This document shows, piece by piece, positions 1 to 7,032 of a DNA stretch of 19,868 bases. The stretch's first letter is position 1; each line of letters opens with the position of its first letter. The position numbers and the translations under genes were made by a program. The notes under the pieces are model-generated. The model made no database searches. It worked only from the letters and a program-made list of their open reading frames with translations, and was not told where the DNA came from. Origin of the DNA: JBALVT01 sp047612385 (GTDB lineage Bacteria; Pseudomonadota; Gammaproteobacteria; Pseudomonadales; Halieaceae); the NCBI GenBank assembly GCA_047612385.1, contig JBLGAR010000083.1, positions 1 through 19,868 on the forward strand, in the 5' to 3' direction.

Positions 1-26
1 ATTTGCGACCCGAGGTAAGACAGGTG

Positions 27-434
27 TTACTTGTCCATCGCCTCATCCATTGCTTCACCGGCAGCGTCTTCGGCGTCGTCAGCCATATCACTGGCGCCGT
101 CCATCGCGTCATCGGCCATATCGTCGACTTTGTCCATTGCATCGCCAGCAGCATTTTTCGCGTCGTCAGCCATATCACTGGCGCCGTCCATCGCGTCGTC
201 GGCCATATCACTGGCTCCGTCCATCGCGTCGTCGGCCATATCGCCCGCTTTATCAGCCATATCGCCTACAGTATCCTTAGCATCGTCGGCCATACCGCCT
301 GCTTTATCGCCAACATTCTCAACGGCATCGCCCATTGAGTTGCTCGCCTTATCTATGTCATCTTTGCTACAACCTGTAACAGAAAACATTAGTGTGGCGC
401 TCAGAAGTACGCCAAAAACATGCATCGCTTTCAT
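27..434 (-). CDS. Small acidic repeat lipoprotein of unknown function
   Basis: The 135-residue product begins with a lipoprotein signal peptide ending in a V-T-G-C lipobox. Cys22 would be the lipidated residue, and Ser at +2 suggests outer-membrane sorting. The mature part is almost only Ala, Asp, Met, Gly and Lys, in tandem 11-residue units of the form DMADDAMDGAS (residues 66-76, 77-87, 106-116) plus variants at 88-98 and 117-127. An 11-residue period with Ala/Met at regular spacing suggests an amphipathic helix or right-handed coiled coil, as in LEA-like proteins. It has no enzymatic motif. The ATG start is supported by the signal peptide directly behind it; the ribosome binding site is weak. 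The gene stands alone on the minus strand. A stress-protective or envelope-spacer role is possible but is only inference. Confidence is high that it is a lipoprotein and low on any function. Confidence 0.85.
   Translation of the reverse strand: MKAMHVFGVLLSATLMFSVTGCSKDDIDKASNSMGDAVENVGDKAGGMADDAKDTVGDMADKAGDMADDAMDGASDMADDAMDGASDMADDAKNAAGDAMDKVDDMADDAMDGASDMADDAEDAAGEAMDEAMDK
74..226 (-). repeat. 33-bp in-frame coding repeats inside the lipoprotein gene
   Basis: A 33-bp unit (11 codons) occurs at 74-106 and 161-193 as exact copies 87 bp apart. It recurs at 194-226 with two differences and degrades on either side. The identity at synonymous sites points to recent duplication, with unit number possibly variable between strains. 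Confidence 0.85.
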
Positions 435-589
435 AATAGTATCCCACTGTAATTCATCGGTTTCATCAATAGTCTTGCCGTGCGCTTATTAGTTATGCGT
501 GCACTCGATCGGCGACTGGACATAAGGCTACGCCTTTTGTAACCGTAGGTAAAGCGAGGGGCTGCGCAGCGTATGGCAACTTACTCGAG

Positions 590-615
590 TTTTACCGACA
601 TGCCATGCGGTAAAA
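590..615. other. Inverted repeat after the aspartic protease gene
   Basis: TTTTACCG at 590-597 and CGGTAAAA at 608-615 are perfect 8-bp arms around a 10-base loop. The repeat lies seven bases past the stop codon of the minus-strand aspartic protease gene. There is no run of T after the stem on either strand, so a classical Rho-independent terminator is not shown. A 3'-end stabilising or weak terminating hairpin is the likeliest role. The rest of the 435-621 gap shows only a self-complementary 10-mer (561-570) and no gene. Confidence 0.4.
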
Positions 616-621
616 GAAAGA

Positions 622-1161
622 CTAGGAGCCGTCGATGGCCTGCTTGAGTATCAATGTATCACCGCGCTGGGTGAAATCTACATGCTTAAGAAATGACATC
701 CCCAGTAAAACTTCACCGGAGACGTAACCGGGCACGATTGAGGCAGGCACGTTCTCCAACACTATTTCACCAACACTGACACTTTGGAGGCGAGTGGCGT
801 AGGCGGTTCCTGTGCCATTAGCGGTATGGACCGCGTGTGCTGTGCCTCGCTTGATGTCTAGCTGTCTGGCTATCGGGCCCGGGATGGCGACTCCGCTGGC
901 GCCCGTATCGAGCATGAAGACCACGGGTTGGCCGTTGAGTCTTCCGTTTGTGACATAGTGGCCTTGCCGATTGCGTTGCAGGGTCACCTCACGAAATTGG
1001 CCTGCAGTGTACTGCGTGCTCAGGTTTTGGTTTGGATTATTTTGGTTATCTAAAAGGTCGCTGAAGTAAAACCCAAGCAGCGCCATGAATGAAATCCATG
1101 CAAGAACCGTCATTGCGGTACTGATGCCGGTATCCTTCTTAGCGGGTCGCTCAGTATTCAT
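622..1161 (-). CDS. Membrane-anchored retropepsin-like aspartic protease (TIGR02281 type)
   Basis: This 179-residue protein has a cytoplasmic N-terminus, one membrane segment at about residues 14-33, and then a single retropepsin-like domain. The catalytic motif is D-T-G-A-S at 85-89 within a hydrophobic stretch. The second typical element, a hydrophobic-hydrophobic-Gly strand (VLLGMSFL), lies at 151-158. This matches the TIGR02281 clan AA family, whose members carry only one Asp-Thr-Gly and must dimerise to form the active site. The orientation places the catalytic domain in the periplasm. The gene begins 27 bases after the stop of the upstream metalloprotease-like gene on the same strand, so the two are probably co-transcribed. 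The substrate cannot be told from sequence. Family assignment is confident. Confidence 0.85.
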   Translation of the reverse strand: MNTERPAKKDTGISTAMTVLAWISFMALLGFYFSDLLDNQNNPNQNLSTQYTAGQFREVTLQRNRQGHYVTNGRLNGQPVVFMLDTGASGVAIPGPIARQLDIKRGTAHAVHTANGTGTAYATRLQSVSVGEIVLENVPASIVPGYVSGEVLLGMSFLKHVDFTQRGDTLILKQAIDGS

Positions 1162-1188
1162 GTAGCGTTGCGTCCATTGGGTTGCGCG

Positions 1189-1794
1189 CTAAGTCAGCGC
1201 CCACCAGGCCATAGCACCAACGGCGATAGCGACTGCAAAGCTGCGGGTGAGTACTCTGCTATCGATTTTCGACAGTTCTGCCAATGGGTCGCCAGATCTT
1301 TGCGTTCGCCGGAGGACTGGCCACTCTACACAAGCTCCATAGGCCAGGCTTGCTATAGCCGCCGCGGTGAGCGCGGCACGCGCCGCTGTATCGGTAGGGA
1401 CTGCGCTCCACAACAGCGCAATGCCTGCAACGCTTCCTACGGTGCCGGCGATGCTCATGATGTAGAATTGCTTAACGGAGTTTTCACTGTAGTGCCAGTC
1501 GTATACGAATAGTCCTTTGTTTTTCGGTATGCCATAACGTCCTCCAGAGACCCAAGCTCCCAAAAAGTGAAACCACTCGTGGATGATAGTAGTGCTGGTT
1601 ATTCCGGTTACAACTGCAGCAAGTATCGCCAGTAAAGCGGCAAACGTCAGCCCTGTTACTGTGCTCCAGCTGTCTGCAGCTGCGAACGTGGCGAGAGCGC
1701 CCAGCCATATCACAAAGTGAAGTAGGGCGTGCTTGCCCAGACGCATTGTGCGCATTGCCCGAGGCAATGTCTGCTCTATTTCGGATTCCTGCAT
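1189..1794 (-). CDS. Integral membrane HExxH metalloprotease-like protein (M50/DUF3267-like)
   Basis: With the chosen ATG the product has 201 residues and about four to five membrane segments (roughly 22-40, 47-66, 111-131, 140-157, 183-199). The key motif H-E-W-F-H lies at 72-76, at the end of a hydrophobic helix, as in zinc site-2 proteases and DUF3267 zincins. A small-residue-rich helix (IAGTVGSVAG, 115-124) resembles the helix after the HExxH helix in M50 enzymes. Asp169 in a conserved-looking RSGDP stretch could be the third zinc ligand; this is inference. The start at 1794 is preferred because AGGAAAGG stands just upstream. An in-frame GTG at 1908 would add 38 non-hydrophobic residues without such a site. 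The aspartic protease gene follows 27 bases downstream. It could also be an inactive relative. Confidence 0.7.
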   Translation of the reverse strand: MQESEIEQTLPRAMRTMRLGKHALLHFVIWLGALATFAAADSWSTVTGLTFAALLAILAAVVTGITSTTIIHEWFHFLGAWVSGGRYGIPKNKGLFVYDWHYSENSVKQFYIMSIAGTVGSVAGIALLWSAVPTDTAARAALTAAAIASLAYGACVEWPVLRRTQRSGDPLAELSKIDSRVLTRSFAVAIAVGAMAWWALT

Positions 1795-2125
1795 GTAACC
1801 TTTCCTGTAGTTCAGGCCCTGAGCCGACACCACCTTGTGCTGTTGCTCATCATCCTTTTGCGATACTTCTGCGCAAGTCCATGTGGGTATTGTATTCCCA
1901 TGATCCACAACGCTGGAAGCAGTTTTGTTGAGTTACGGGTAATACGTTAAGTTTACCTTGCGAGATCACCTTGGCTGGGACAACTTTTGGGCTTCGATTT
2001 ACTTATGAGCGCCTTCGGTTCGAATCCTGTGAATAGTACCTCTTATCGACGGCTTAATTTGCCATGCATTGAGGCGACCCTATAATCCTCGCTCGAATTC
2101 ATCTGCGAACCACTTGCACACCACC
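1795..2125. other. Intergenic region between divergent genes
   Basis: I see no convincing gene here. It separates the metalloprotease-like gene (minus) from the MATE remnant (plus) and holds the predicted MATE promoter near its right end. An in-frame GTG extension of the metalloprotease-like gene up to 1908 cannot be fully excluded. Confidence 0.6.
2059..2086 (+). promoter_or_regulatory. Predicted sigma70 promoter of the MATE remnant
   Basis: A consensus -10 box TATAAT lies at 2081-2086, and a -35-like TTGCCA at 2059-2064, with a 16-base spacer. It points toward the MATE pseudogene, whose reading frame starts 40 bases downstream of the -10 box. The promoter seems to have outlived the gene. 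Confidence 0.5.
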
Positions 2126-3145
2126 ATGCTCGTATCTATGACCACATTGCGCGAACTATTGTGCCTCTTCACCCCTATGGTGGTCTCTCAGGCGCTTTCG
2201 CGATGATGATTTTTACTGATCGCTGGTTTAGGGCGCCAATGGGGCATGATCCTGCACAGGTAGAACTTGAACGGACGTACTTTTATATCCTGATGGGAGG
2301 TAGCTTCTTCACATTGATCAAGGTCTGCTTGGCCAGCTATTTCTCAGGTATTGGGCGCACAAAGGTGGTAATGGTAAGCGATGTTCTCGGCGTCCTGCTC
2401 AATATTCCGTTGACCTGGATGTTGGTGTTCGGCAAGGGGAGATTGCCGGAACTTGGAATAGCCGGTGCGGCGATAGCGACAGCGGTTGCATCGGTGTTTT
2501 CGATCGGGCTTTTTCTGTCGTACTATTTTTCTCGATTCCATCAAAATCAATTCAAGGTGATGGAATCGTTTCGAATCGACAGACCAAGACTGCGATGATA
2601 CCTGCGTCTGGGCACACCATCAGGCCTCGAAGCCTTTATGAACACCGCCACCTTTAATCTGTTTTTACTCATGTTTCAGTCCTATGGAATTGTGCAGGGC
2701 GCTTCCATGGCCATCGTCTTTAATCGGGACATGCTGTCTTTCATTCCCATGATCGGTCTCAATATCGGTGTAATGAGTCTCATCGGGCGCTTTGTTGGTG
2801 CCGGGGATATGGCCAGGGCAAAACTTCGACGAGATTCGAAGCCTTGCCAGCCAGATGATGATTGGGCTCACCACCTATACGCTAGTCGATGCCATTATTC
2901 TCATTAGTGGGGGTGCGTTGCGCGGAGCCGGTGATACTCGCTGGTTGATGACCACATCAATATCTATCCACCTGCTGATGCTGGTCGCGCAGTACTTTAT
3001 CATTATGGTATATGACTTTGGCCCGATTGTTTCCTGGTGGTGCTTCGTTGCCATGCTTATTTTTCTGGCAATTATCTACTTGTGGAGGCTGCTGGGTGGG
3101 GTGTGGCGTCAACCCGAGCGCTTGGCTCGGGTGATGACTGAGTAA
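2126..3145 (+). pseudogene. MATE-family multidrug exporter, multiply disrupted
   Basis: The pieces read as one NorM-like MATE exporter, a Na+ or H+ driven inner-membrane drug antiporter. The first frame (from ATG 2126) gives a start of the form MTTLRELLCLFTPMVVSQ and then breaks at about 2191, where one G is missing. The next frame gives AFAMMIFTDRWF and jumps at about 2227 directly to MGHDPAQVELERTYF, an apparent in-frame loss of several transmembrane helices. A TGA at 2596-2598 interrupts it where Arg (CGA) would fit, and the same frame then continues with RLGTPSGLEAFMN. At about 2820, after GRFVGAGDMARA, a further deletion shifts the frame to NFDEIRSLASQMMIGL, which runs to the natural C-terminus. 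The remnant spans about 340 codons, against roughly 450 in the family. At least four independent lesions make function implausible. Confidence 0.92.
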
Positions 3146-3180
3146 GGCTTTATCTTGGAATATCTTTCGCTAGGCGGATG

Positions 3181-4059
3181 TTAGAAGGTGAGCAAACGTC
3201 GCAGCAGACCGTCGTCACCTTTGTTCTGCTCCCTCAAAAGAAGAAGCTCGCTCAATTGTTCCTCAATCTCGTCGGCAACCTGATTGCGAATAATCCGCTG
3301 ATTACCTTTCGACATCTTTTTCCCCTCAAACTGTGATAAATCCACAGGCTCGCCAAAACCGATGTAACAGCGCTGTGGTTTAGGCAGCAGTGAACCCATC
3401 AGACCGAGCGGAATAGGTGGCAACATATCTGTGCGAGTATCTTCTGTGAGCAATCCAAATTGACTGAGCATGCGACCCAGTGGGGAGCCCGGAATATCCT
3501 CGCCTTCCATGAAGTGTCCGTAAAACTCATCCGGCCCTACCATGCCAAACGGCATGATCGTATAGCCGTGCAGGGCCGCTAGCTTCACAAAACCATAGCG
3601 TTCTTTCCACAGAAGGGAGTAGCGGTCTGAAACTGGTTTGACGGCCTCGTGAGCACCGCCTGGGAAAACGACCAGATCACTGCCATTTTCCATCAGTGCG
3701 CTGCAGACCTGAGGGTGCCCCATAACGCCGCCGTTATGCATAATAACGCGGGCCACCGAGGGGTTGGCAAATAAAAATTTGTCGCCAAGCCCTCTCAGAA
3801 ATCTGCCAAAGTCGCGCAGCATCACCGGACCCAGTACTGCCCCGTCAAACGCAAATAAAGAGTGATTGCCGACGAATAGGCAGGGCCGGTCGGGGATTTT
3901 GTCATCGCCTACCACAATGGGGTTAAACACGCGGCGCACAAACTTGTAAGTCAGATCAAAGCTGCGTCCACTGGGAGGTGGGGTTCTCACTGCCTTTTCG
4001 ATGTGCTCCGTCAGGGCCAGATCGTTCAGTGGTTCATTGCCTTTGTCGAATGTGGCCAT
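3181..4059 (-). CDS. Lysophospholipid/glycerolipid acyltransferase, MGAT/DGAT2-like
   Basis: This 292-residue protein belongs to the PlsC-like acyltransferase superfamily. It carries block I as V-G-N-H-S-L-F-A-F-D (Asn65-His66, Asp72) and block III as F-P-G-G-A-H-E (132-138). The FPGGA-x-E form is typical of the MGAT/DGAT2-like and plant esterase/phytyl-ester branch rather than of classical PlsC. The His-Asp pair would be the catalytic dyad that transfers an acyl chain to a hydroxyl acceptor. There is no clear transmembrane helix, so peripheral attachment to the inner membrane face is likely. The acceptor cannot be told from sequence. It is convergent with the MATE remnant (35-base gap) and divergent from the SDR gene. 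A good promoter lies just upstream. Confidence 0.85.
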   Translation of the reverse strand: MATFDKGNEPLNDLALTEHIEKAVRTPPPSGRSFDLTYKFVRRVFNPIVVGDDKIPDRPCLFVGNHSLFAFDGAVLGPVMLRDFGRFLRGLGDKFLFANPSVARVIMHNGGVMGHPQVCSALMENGSDLVVFPGGAHEAVKPVSDRYSLLWKERYGFVKLAALHGYTIMPFGMVGPDEFYGHFMEGEDIPGSPLGRMLSQFGLLTEDTRTDMLPPIPLGLMGSLLPKPQRCYIGFGEPVDLSQFEGKKMSKGNQRIIRNQVADEIEEQLSELLLLREQNKGDDGLLRRLLTF

Positions 4060-4089
4060 AGTGTGAATACGTATAGTTTAAGGAAGTTT

Positions 4090-4118
4090 ATTGTACCTAT
4101 TCGTGGGCTAGCTGTCAT
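4090..4118 (-). promoter_or_regulatory. Predicted sigma70 promoter of the acyltransferase gene
   Basis: Read on the minus strand, ATGACA (4113-4118) and TACAAT (4090-4095) are separated by 17 bases, each one mismatch from consensus. Transcription would start near 4083, about 24 bases before the ATG at 4059. Confidence 0.6.
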
Positions 4119-4197
4119 AAGCCCCGAGTCGACCCGTCAAAGAATAGATACGCTGGCTATTCCATCACCGGACAGTAATACTTGTTTGTAGATTGGT

Positions 4198-4226
4198 TTG
4201 AAGGTTGCAGCTGACGGGGCTAAAAT
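4198..4226 (+). promoter_or_regulatory. Predicted sigma70 promoter of the SDR gene
   Basis: TTGAAG (4198-4203), a 17-base spacer and TAAAAT (4221-4226) form a good match. The start of transcription would be near 4233, about 65 bases before the SDR start codon and directly in front of the dyad at 4236-4252. Confidence 0.6.
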
Positions 4227-4235
4227 CGTTCGCAC

Positions 4236-4252
4236 TGTGATGTCGCATCACA
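4236..4252 (+). promoter_or_regulatory. 17-bp dyad at the SDR transcription start (operator candidate)
   Basis: TGTGATG-tcg-CATCACA is a perfect inverted repeat with 7-bp arms, placed about +4 to +20 of the predicted transcript. Such a position suits a repressor. It resembles a CRP box (TGTGA and TCACA) but has seven rather than six bases between the half sites. It could instead act as a 5'-UTR hairpin. The regulator is unknown. Confidence 0.45.
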
Positions 4253-4297
4253 ATAATATTTGCGGCTGGACTTGGCTCAACTGGAATAGGAAAAACA

Positions 4298-5155
4298 ATG
4301 GATATCACAGGCAAGCACATTGCAATCTCTGGACCCACAGCCGGTATTGGTCGCAGCGCTGCAATTGAACTGTCACGGCGCGGCGCACAATTAACCTTGC
4401 TGTGTCGCAATGCCGAGAAGGCGCGCGAACTTGCGGAAGAGCTGGAAGGGGCTGGCGGACTGGTTCCCAACATCGTGATGATGGATATGGCCTCCCTTGC
4501 CAGTGTGAGAGGGGCCGCGCAGGAAGTATTGGACATGGGGGTGCCGCTGGATATTCTTCTGAACAATGCCGGCATTGTGAACACGACCCGCTGCGTAACT
4601 GAGGATGGTTTTGAGGAGACTCTGGCGGTCAATCATTTCGCCCCCTTTCTTTTGACGGGAATGCTACTGCCGGCATTACAAATGGCCGGCTCAGCTCGCA
4701 TTGTAAACGTTGCATCGGATGCTCACAGTTTTGTGAAGAGTATGGGGTTTGATGATATGCAGGCACAGGATAGTTACAAAACCTTTCGCGAATACGGTCG
4801 ATCCAAATTGGCGAATATCCTGTTTACTAAAGCCTTGGCCAAGCGCTTGGCGGGGCAGAAAATTACTGTCAACAGCTTGCATCCCGGTGCGGTCGCGACG
4901 TCTCTGGCCAGTCAAAACAAAGGTGTTATGGCCAGAGTTTTGCCGATGCTACTGAAACCATTTTTTCGTTCTCCCGAGAAGGGGGCCGCGACCTCAATCT
5001 ATTTGTGTTGCTCTGACGAGGTCGAGAATACTACCGGTAAGTATTTTTCCAATTCAAAGCTCACCGTGCCCAAACCCTGGGCGAATGATGATGAGGCCGC
5101 GGTCAAGCTCTGGTCTTATACCGAAGACTGTATCGGCTATGAATATCCGGTATAG
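4298..5155 (+). CDS. Short-chain dehydrogenase/reductase (retinol dehydrogenase-like)
   Basis: This 285-residue Rossmann-fold oxidoreductase has the nucleotide-binding loop S-G-P-T-A-G-I-G at 11-18, N-N-A-G at 89-92, catalytic Ser140, and Tyr166 with Lys170 (Y-G-R-S-K). Asn113 completes the usual tetrad. The overall pattern (RNAEKAREL after strand 2, HPGAVATSL after the active site) is close to retinol dehydrogenase/WW-domain oxidoreductase-like SDRs, so NADP(H) use is plausible through Arg37. The substrate is probably a lipophilic alcohol, aldehyde or ketone, which is inference. The ATG is preceded by AGGAAAAA. The next gene, another oxidoreductase, begins 74 bases later on the same strand, so they may be co-transcribed. 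The promoter and dyad upstream suggest regulation. Confidence 0.88.
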   Translation: MDITGKHIAISGPTAGIGRSAAIELSRRGAQLTLLCRNAEKARELAEELEGAGGLVPNIVMMDMASLASVRGAAQEVLDMGVPLDILLNNAGIVNTTRCVTEDGFEETLAVNHFAPFLLTGMLLPALQMAGSARIVNVASDAHSFVKSMGFDDMQAQDSYKTFREYGRSKLANILFTKALAKRLAGQKITVNSLHPGAVATSLASQNKGVMARVLPMLLKPFFRSPEKGAATSIYLCCSDEVENTTGKYFSNSKLTVPKPWANDDEAAVKLWSYTEDCIGYEYPV

Positions 5156-5229
5156 TCTCGCCCCTCGGATTATACTATCCGGTACCCACTCATCAGCAAT
5201 CGTATCGACTTCGATTAAAAGGAAACATT

Positions 5230-6357
5230 ATGGCTACCTCCGGTTTGCAACTGCGGTCTTTGGTAAAAGATGACAATACCCTGGAAATTTCTCTGGTTGA
5301 GGTCGATGTGCCCGAGCCCGGGCCCGAAGAGATTGTGGTTCGTCTTGAAGCTACACCGCTGAATCCCTCGGACCTGGCTTTACTGGTAGGACCGGCTGAT
5401 ATGTCCACCGCTAAAGCCAGTGGGACGGCCGATAGACCAGTGATTACCGCCGATATTCCAGAAAAATTTATGAAAATGGTTTCAGCCCGAGTGGGCGAGT
5501 CACTGCCCGTGGGCAACGAAGGGGCAGGCATTGTTGTTGCGGCTGGGTCGTCCGATGCCGCTCAAGCTCTCATGGGAAAGATGGTGGGCATCATTGGCGG
5601 CGAGATGTACTCGCAGTATCGCTGTGTCAGCATTTACCAGGCACTGGAGCTAACAGAGGGGACTACTGCCGCTGAGGGCGCGTCCTGTTTCGTAAACCCG
5701 CTCACTGCGCTGGCCATGGTAGAGACAATGCGAGCCGAAGGGCATACGGCTCTGGTGCACACGGCTGCGGCTTCAAACCTGGGTCAGATGCTGAACCGCA
5801 TCTGTCTAGATGAAGGTGTGGACCTGGTTAATATAGTGCGCAAACCCGAACAGGAGGATATTCTGCGTGCTCTGGGTGCAAAAATCATCGTCAACTCCAG
5901 CAAAGATAGTTTTTACACTGATCTGACCGAGGCACTGGTGCAAACGGGAGCGACTATTGCCTTTGACGCCACCGGTGGCGGCAAGCTCGGCAGCGATATT
6001 CTCAGCTGCATGGAAGCCGCAGCTGCTCGTGCAATGGGCGAATACAATCGCTATGGATCCGATGTCTATAAGCAGCTGTACATTTACGGTGGATTGGACC
6101 GCAGTGCCACTGTACTAAGCCGAAACTTTGGTTTTTCCTGGGGAGTGGGCGGTTTTCTTCTGACACCCTTCCTGAAAAAGGCCGGCATGCAAAAAGGCCT
6201 GGAAATGCGCGCAAAGGTCGCTGCGGAAATTACCACTACCTTTGCCAGCCACTACACCAGTGAAGTGTCTCTTGCAGGGGCGCTATCTCTCGAGGCGATG
6301 GCGGTATACACCAAGCAGGCGACTGGAGAGAAGTTTTTGATCTTGCCTCAAGGCTAG
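5230..6357 (+). CDS. Medium-chain dehydrogenase/reductase, zinc-free quinone oxidoreductase-like
   Basis: The 375-residue product has the N-terminal GroES-like half (VDVPEPGPEEIVVRLEATPLNPSDL, then V-G-N-E-G-A-G-I-V at 94-102) and a Rossmann half beginning near residue 170. The nucleotide-binding turn reads T-A-A-A-S-N-L-G-Q-M (178-187) in place of the usual Gly-rich motif; similar TAAAS forms occur in some quinone oxidoreductase-like members. The Cys/His zinc ligands of alcohol dehydrogenases are absent, so a zinc-free NAD(P)H-dependent reductase is likely. An insertion at about 55-90 makes it longer than typical 325-residue quinone reductases. AAGGAAA lies ahead of the ATG. It follows the SDR gene by 74 bases and ends 4 bases before the convergent NnrU gene. 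The substrate is unknown. Confidence 0.85.
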   Translation: MATSGLQLRSLVKDDNTLEISLVEVDVPEPGPEEIVVRLEATPLNPSDLALLVGPADMSTAKASGTADRPVITADIPEKFMKMVSARVGESLPVGNEGAGIVVAAGSSDAAQALMGKMVGIIGGEMYSQYRCVSIYQALELTEGTTAAEGASCFVNPLTALAMVETMRAEGHTALVHTAAASNLGQMLNRICLDEGVDLVNIVRKPEQEDILRALGAKIIVNSSKDSFYTDLTEALVQTGATIAFDATGGGKLGSDILSCMEAAAARAMGEYNRYGSDVYKQLYIYGGLDRSATVLSRNFGFSWGVGGFLLTPFLKKAGMQKGLEMRAKVAAEITTTFASHYTSEVSLAGALSLEAMAVYTKQATGEKFLILPQG

Positions 6358-6361
6358 CGGG

Positions 6362-6922
6362 TTACATCGCGGGCATGCCGCTGAGGTAGGGGTGAATAGC
6401 AATGACTATTCCCACGACAACAGCGGTAATGACCAATGATATAAGGTCTGTGCTAAGCGGTGGCGATTCTGTTTTTATCCAGGCGCCGTCGCGACTATTA
6501 ATGGCGAGTATTTCTATCAGTGACCACAGTGCCATTGTGCCAAATAACGCGACTGACCGACTGTCGCCATTCATCAACAGATGAGCCACCGCCCATAAAA
6601 GAACACCTGTCAGCTGTGGGTGCCGTATCCACTGTCGGAAACGCGATGCTCTGTTGCTAATGACAAATAAGAAAAATCCAATCACCACAAGGCCCATGGC
6701 CGGATGACGCAAAGAAGCTTCAGGTAAGTAAACGAATCCCGGTTGTGCGCCCCGCCAGCCCATGATTATCAAACCAATGGACGCGAGAAGCAGTAGAGCG
6801 AAACTGCCCTTGTAGCCGCCTTCCCCCAATTGTGCTCGCCATACAGATTTGAAACCCGGCGCTAAAGAAGGTACGAAATGTACTGCGCTAAACAGTATTA
6901 AACCAATTAACAGCATTGTCAT
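6362..6922 (-). CDS. nnrU: NnrU-family integral membrane protein
   Basis: The 186-residue protein has about five to six membrane helices. It shows the family hallmarks: an N-terminal helix with A-V-H-F-V-P-S, a following loop with a conserved-looking G-E-G-G-Y-K-G, and R-H-P and W-A-x-A-H-L-type stretches (I-R-H-P-Q-L and L-W-A-V-A-H-L-L-x-N-G) around residues 99-118. NnrU was described in denitrifiers beside nitric oxide reductase genes, and related proteins are distant to isoprenoid/carotenoid-linked membrane proteins. No denitrification gene is present here, so a role in NO metabolism cannot be assumed. GGGA precedes the ATG by about nine bases. The gene is divergent from hrpB and convergent with the MDR gene, with only four bases between the stop codons. 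Confidence 0.82.
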   Translation of the reverse strand: MTMLLIGLILFSAVHFVPSLAPGFKSVWRAQLGEGGYKGSFALLLLASIGLIIMGWRGAQPGFVYLPEASLRHPAMGLVVIGFFLFVISNRASRFRQWIRHPQLTGVLLWAVAHLLMNGDSRSVALFGTMALWSLIEILAINSRDGAWIKTESPPLSTDLISLVITAVVVGIVIAIHPYLSGMPAM

Positions 6923-7032
6923 CGATCTATTCCCAAGTGTTGAGTGGGATTAGGATATCACTTTTTTGGTCATGCGAGATTGGCCACAAATATCTCAGTT
7001 TCGTAGCTAAGAGCAGCGCGCTCAGCTAGAAT

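Noticed and set aside
31..492. Long Ser/Ala-rich open frames on the plus strand opposite the repeat lipoprotein.
   Set aside because: They are antisense by-products of the 33-bp repeats; the minus-strand frame has a signal peptide and lipobox while these lack any start signal or domain.
524..540. Short hairpin AAGGC-tac-GCCTT followed by T residues on the plus strand, resembling a terminator.
   Set aside because: No plus-strand gene ends upstream of it, and on the minus strand the stem has no T tail.
2008..2023. A tRNA-like T-loop string (GGTTCGAATCC) on the plus strand, which might mark a tRNA gene or an attachment site.
   Set aside because: The flanking bases do not form a five-pair T stem, no acceptor, D or anticodon arm can be drawn upstream, and no CCA end or integrase is present.
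2161..3145. The MATE segments could be read as separate small membrane-protein genes (2161-2598, 2638-2907, 2792-3145).
   Set aside because: The pieces line up in order as parts of one exporter, and their apparent starts and ends fall inside conserved helices. A single broken gene explains all of them.
6362..6922. NnrU as a sign of a denitrification or nitric oxide cluster.
   Set aside because: No nor, nir, nos or NO-regulator gene is in the window; the family is widespread outside denitrifiers.
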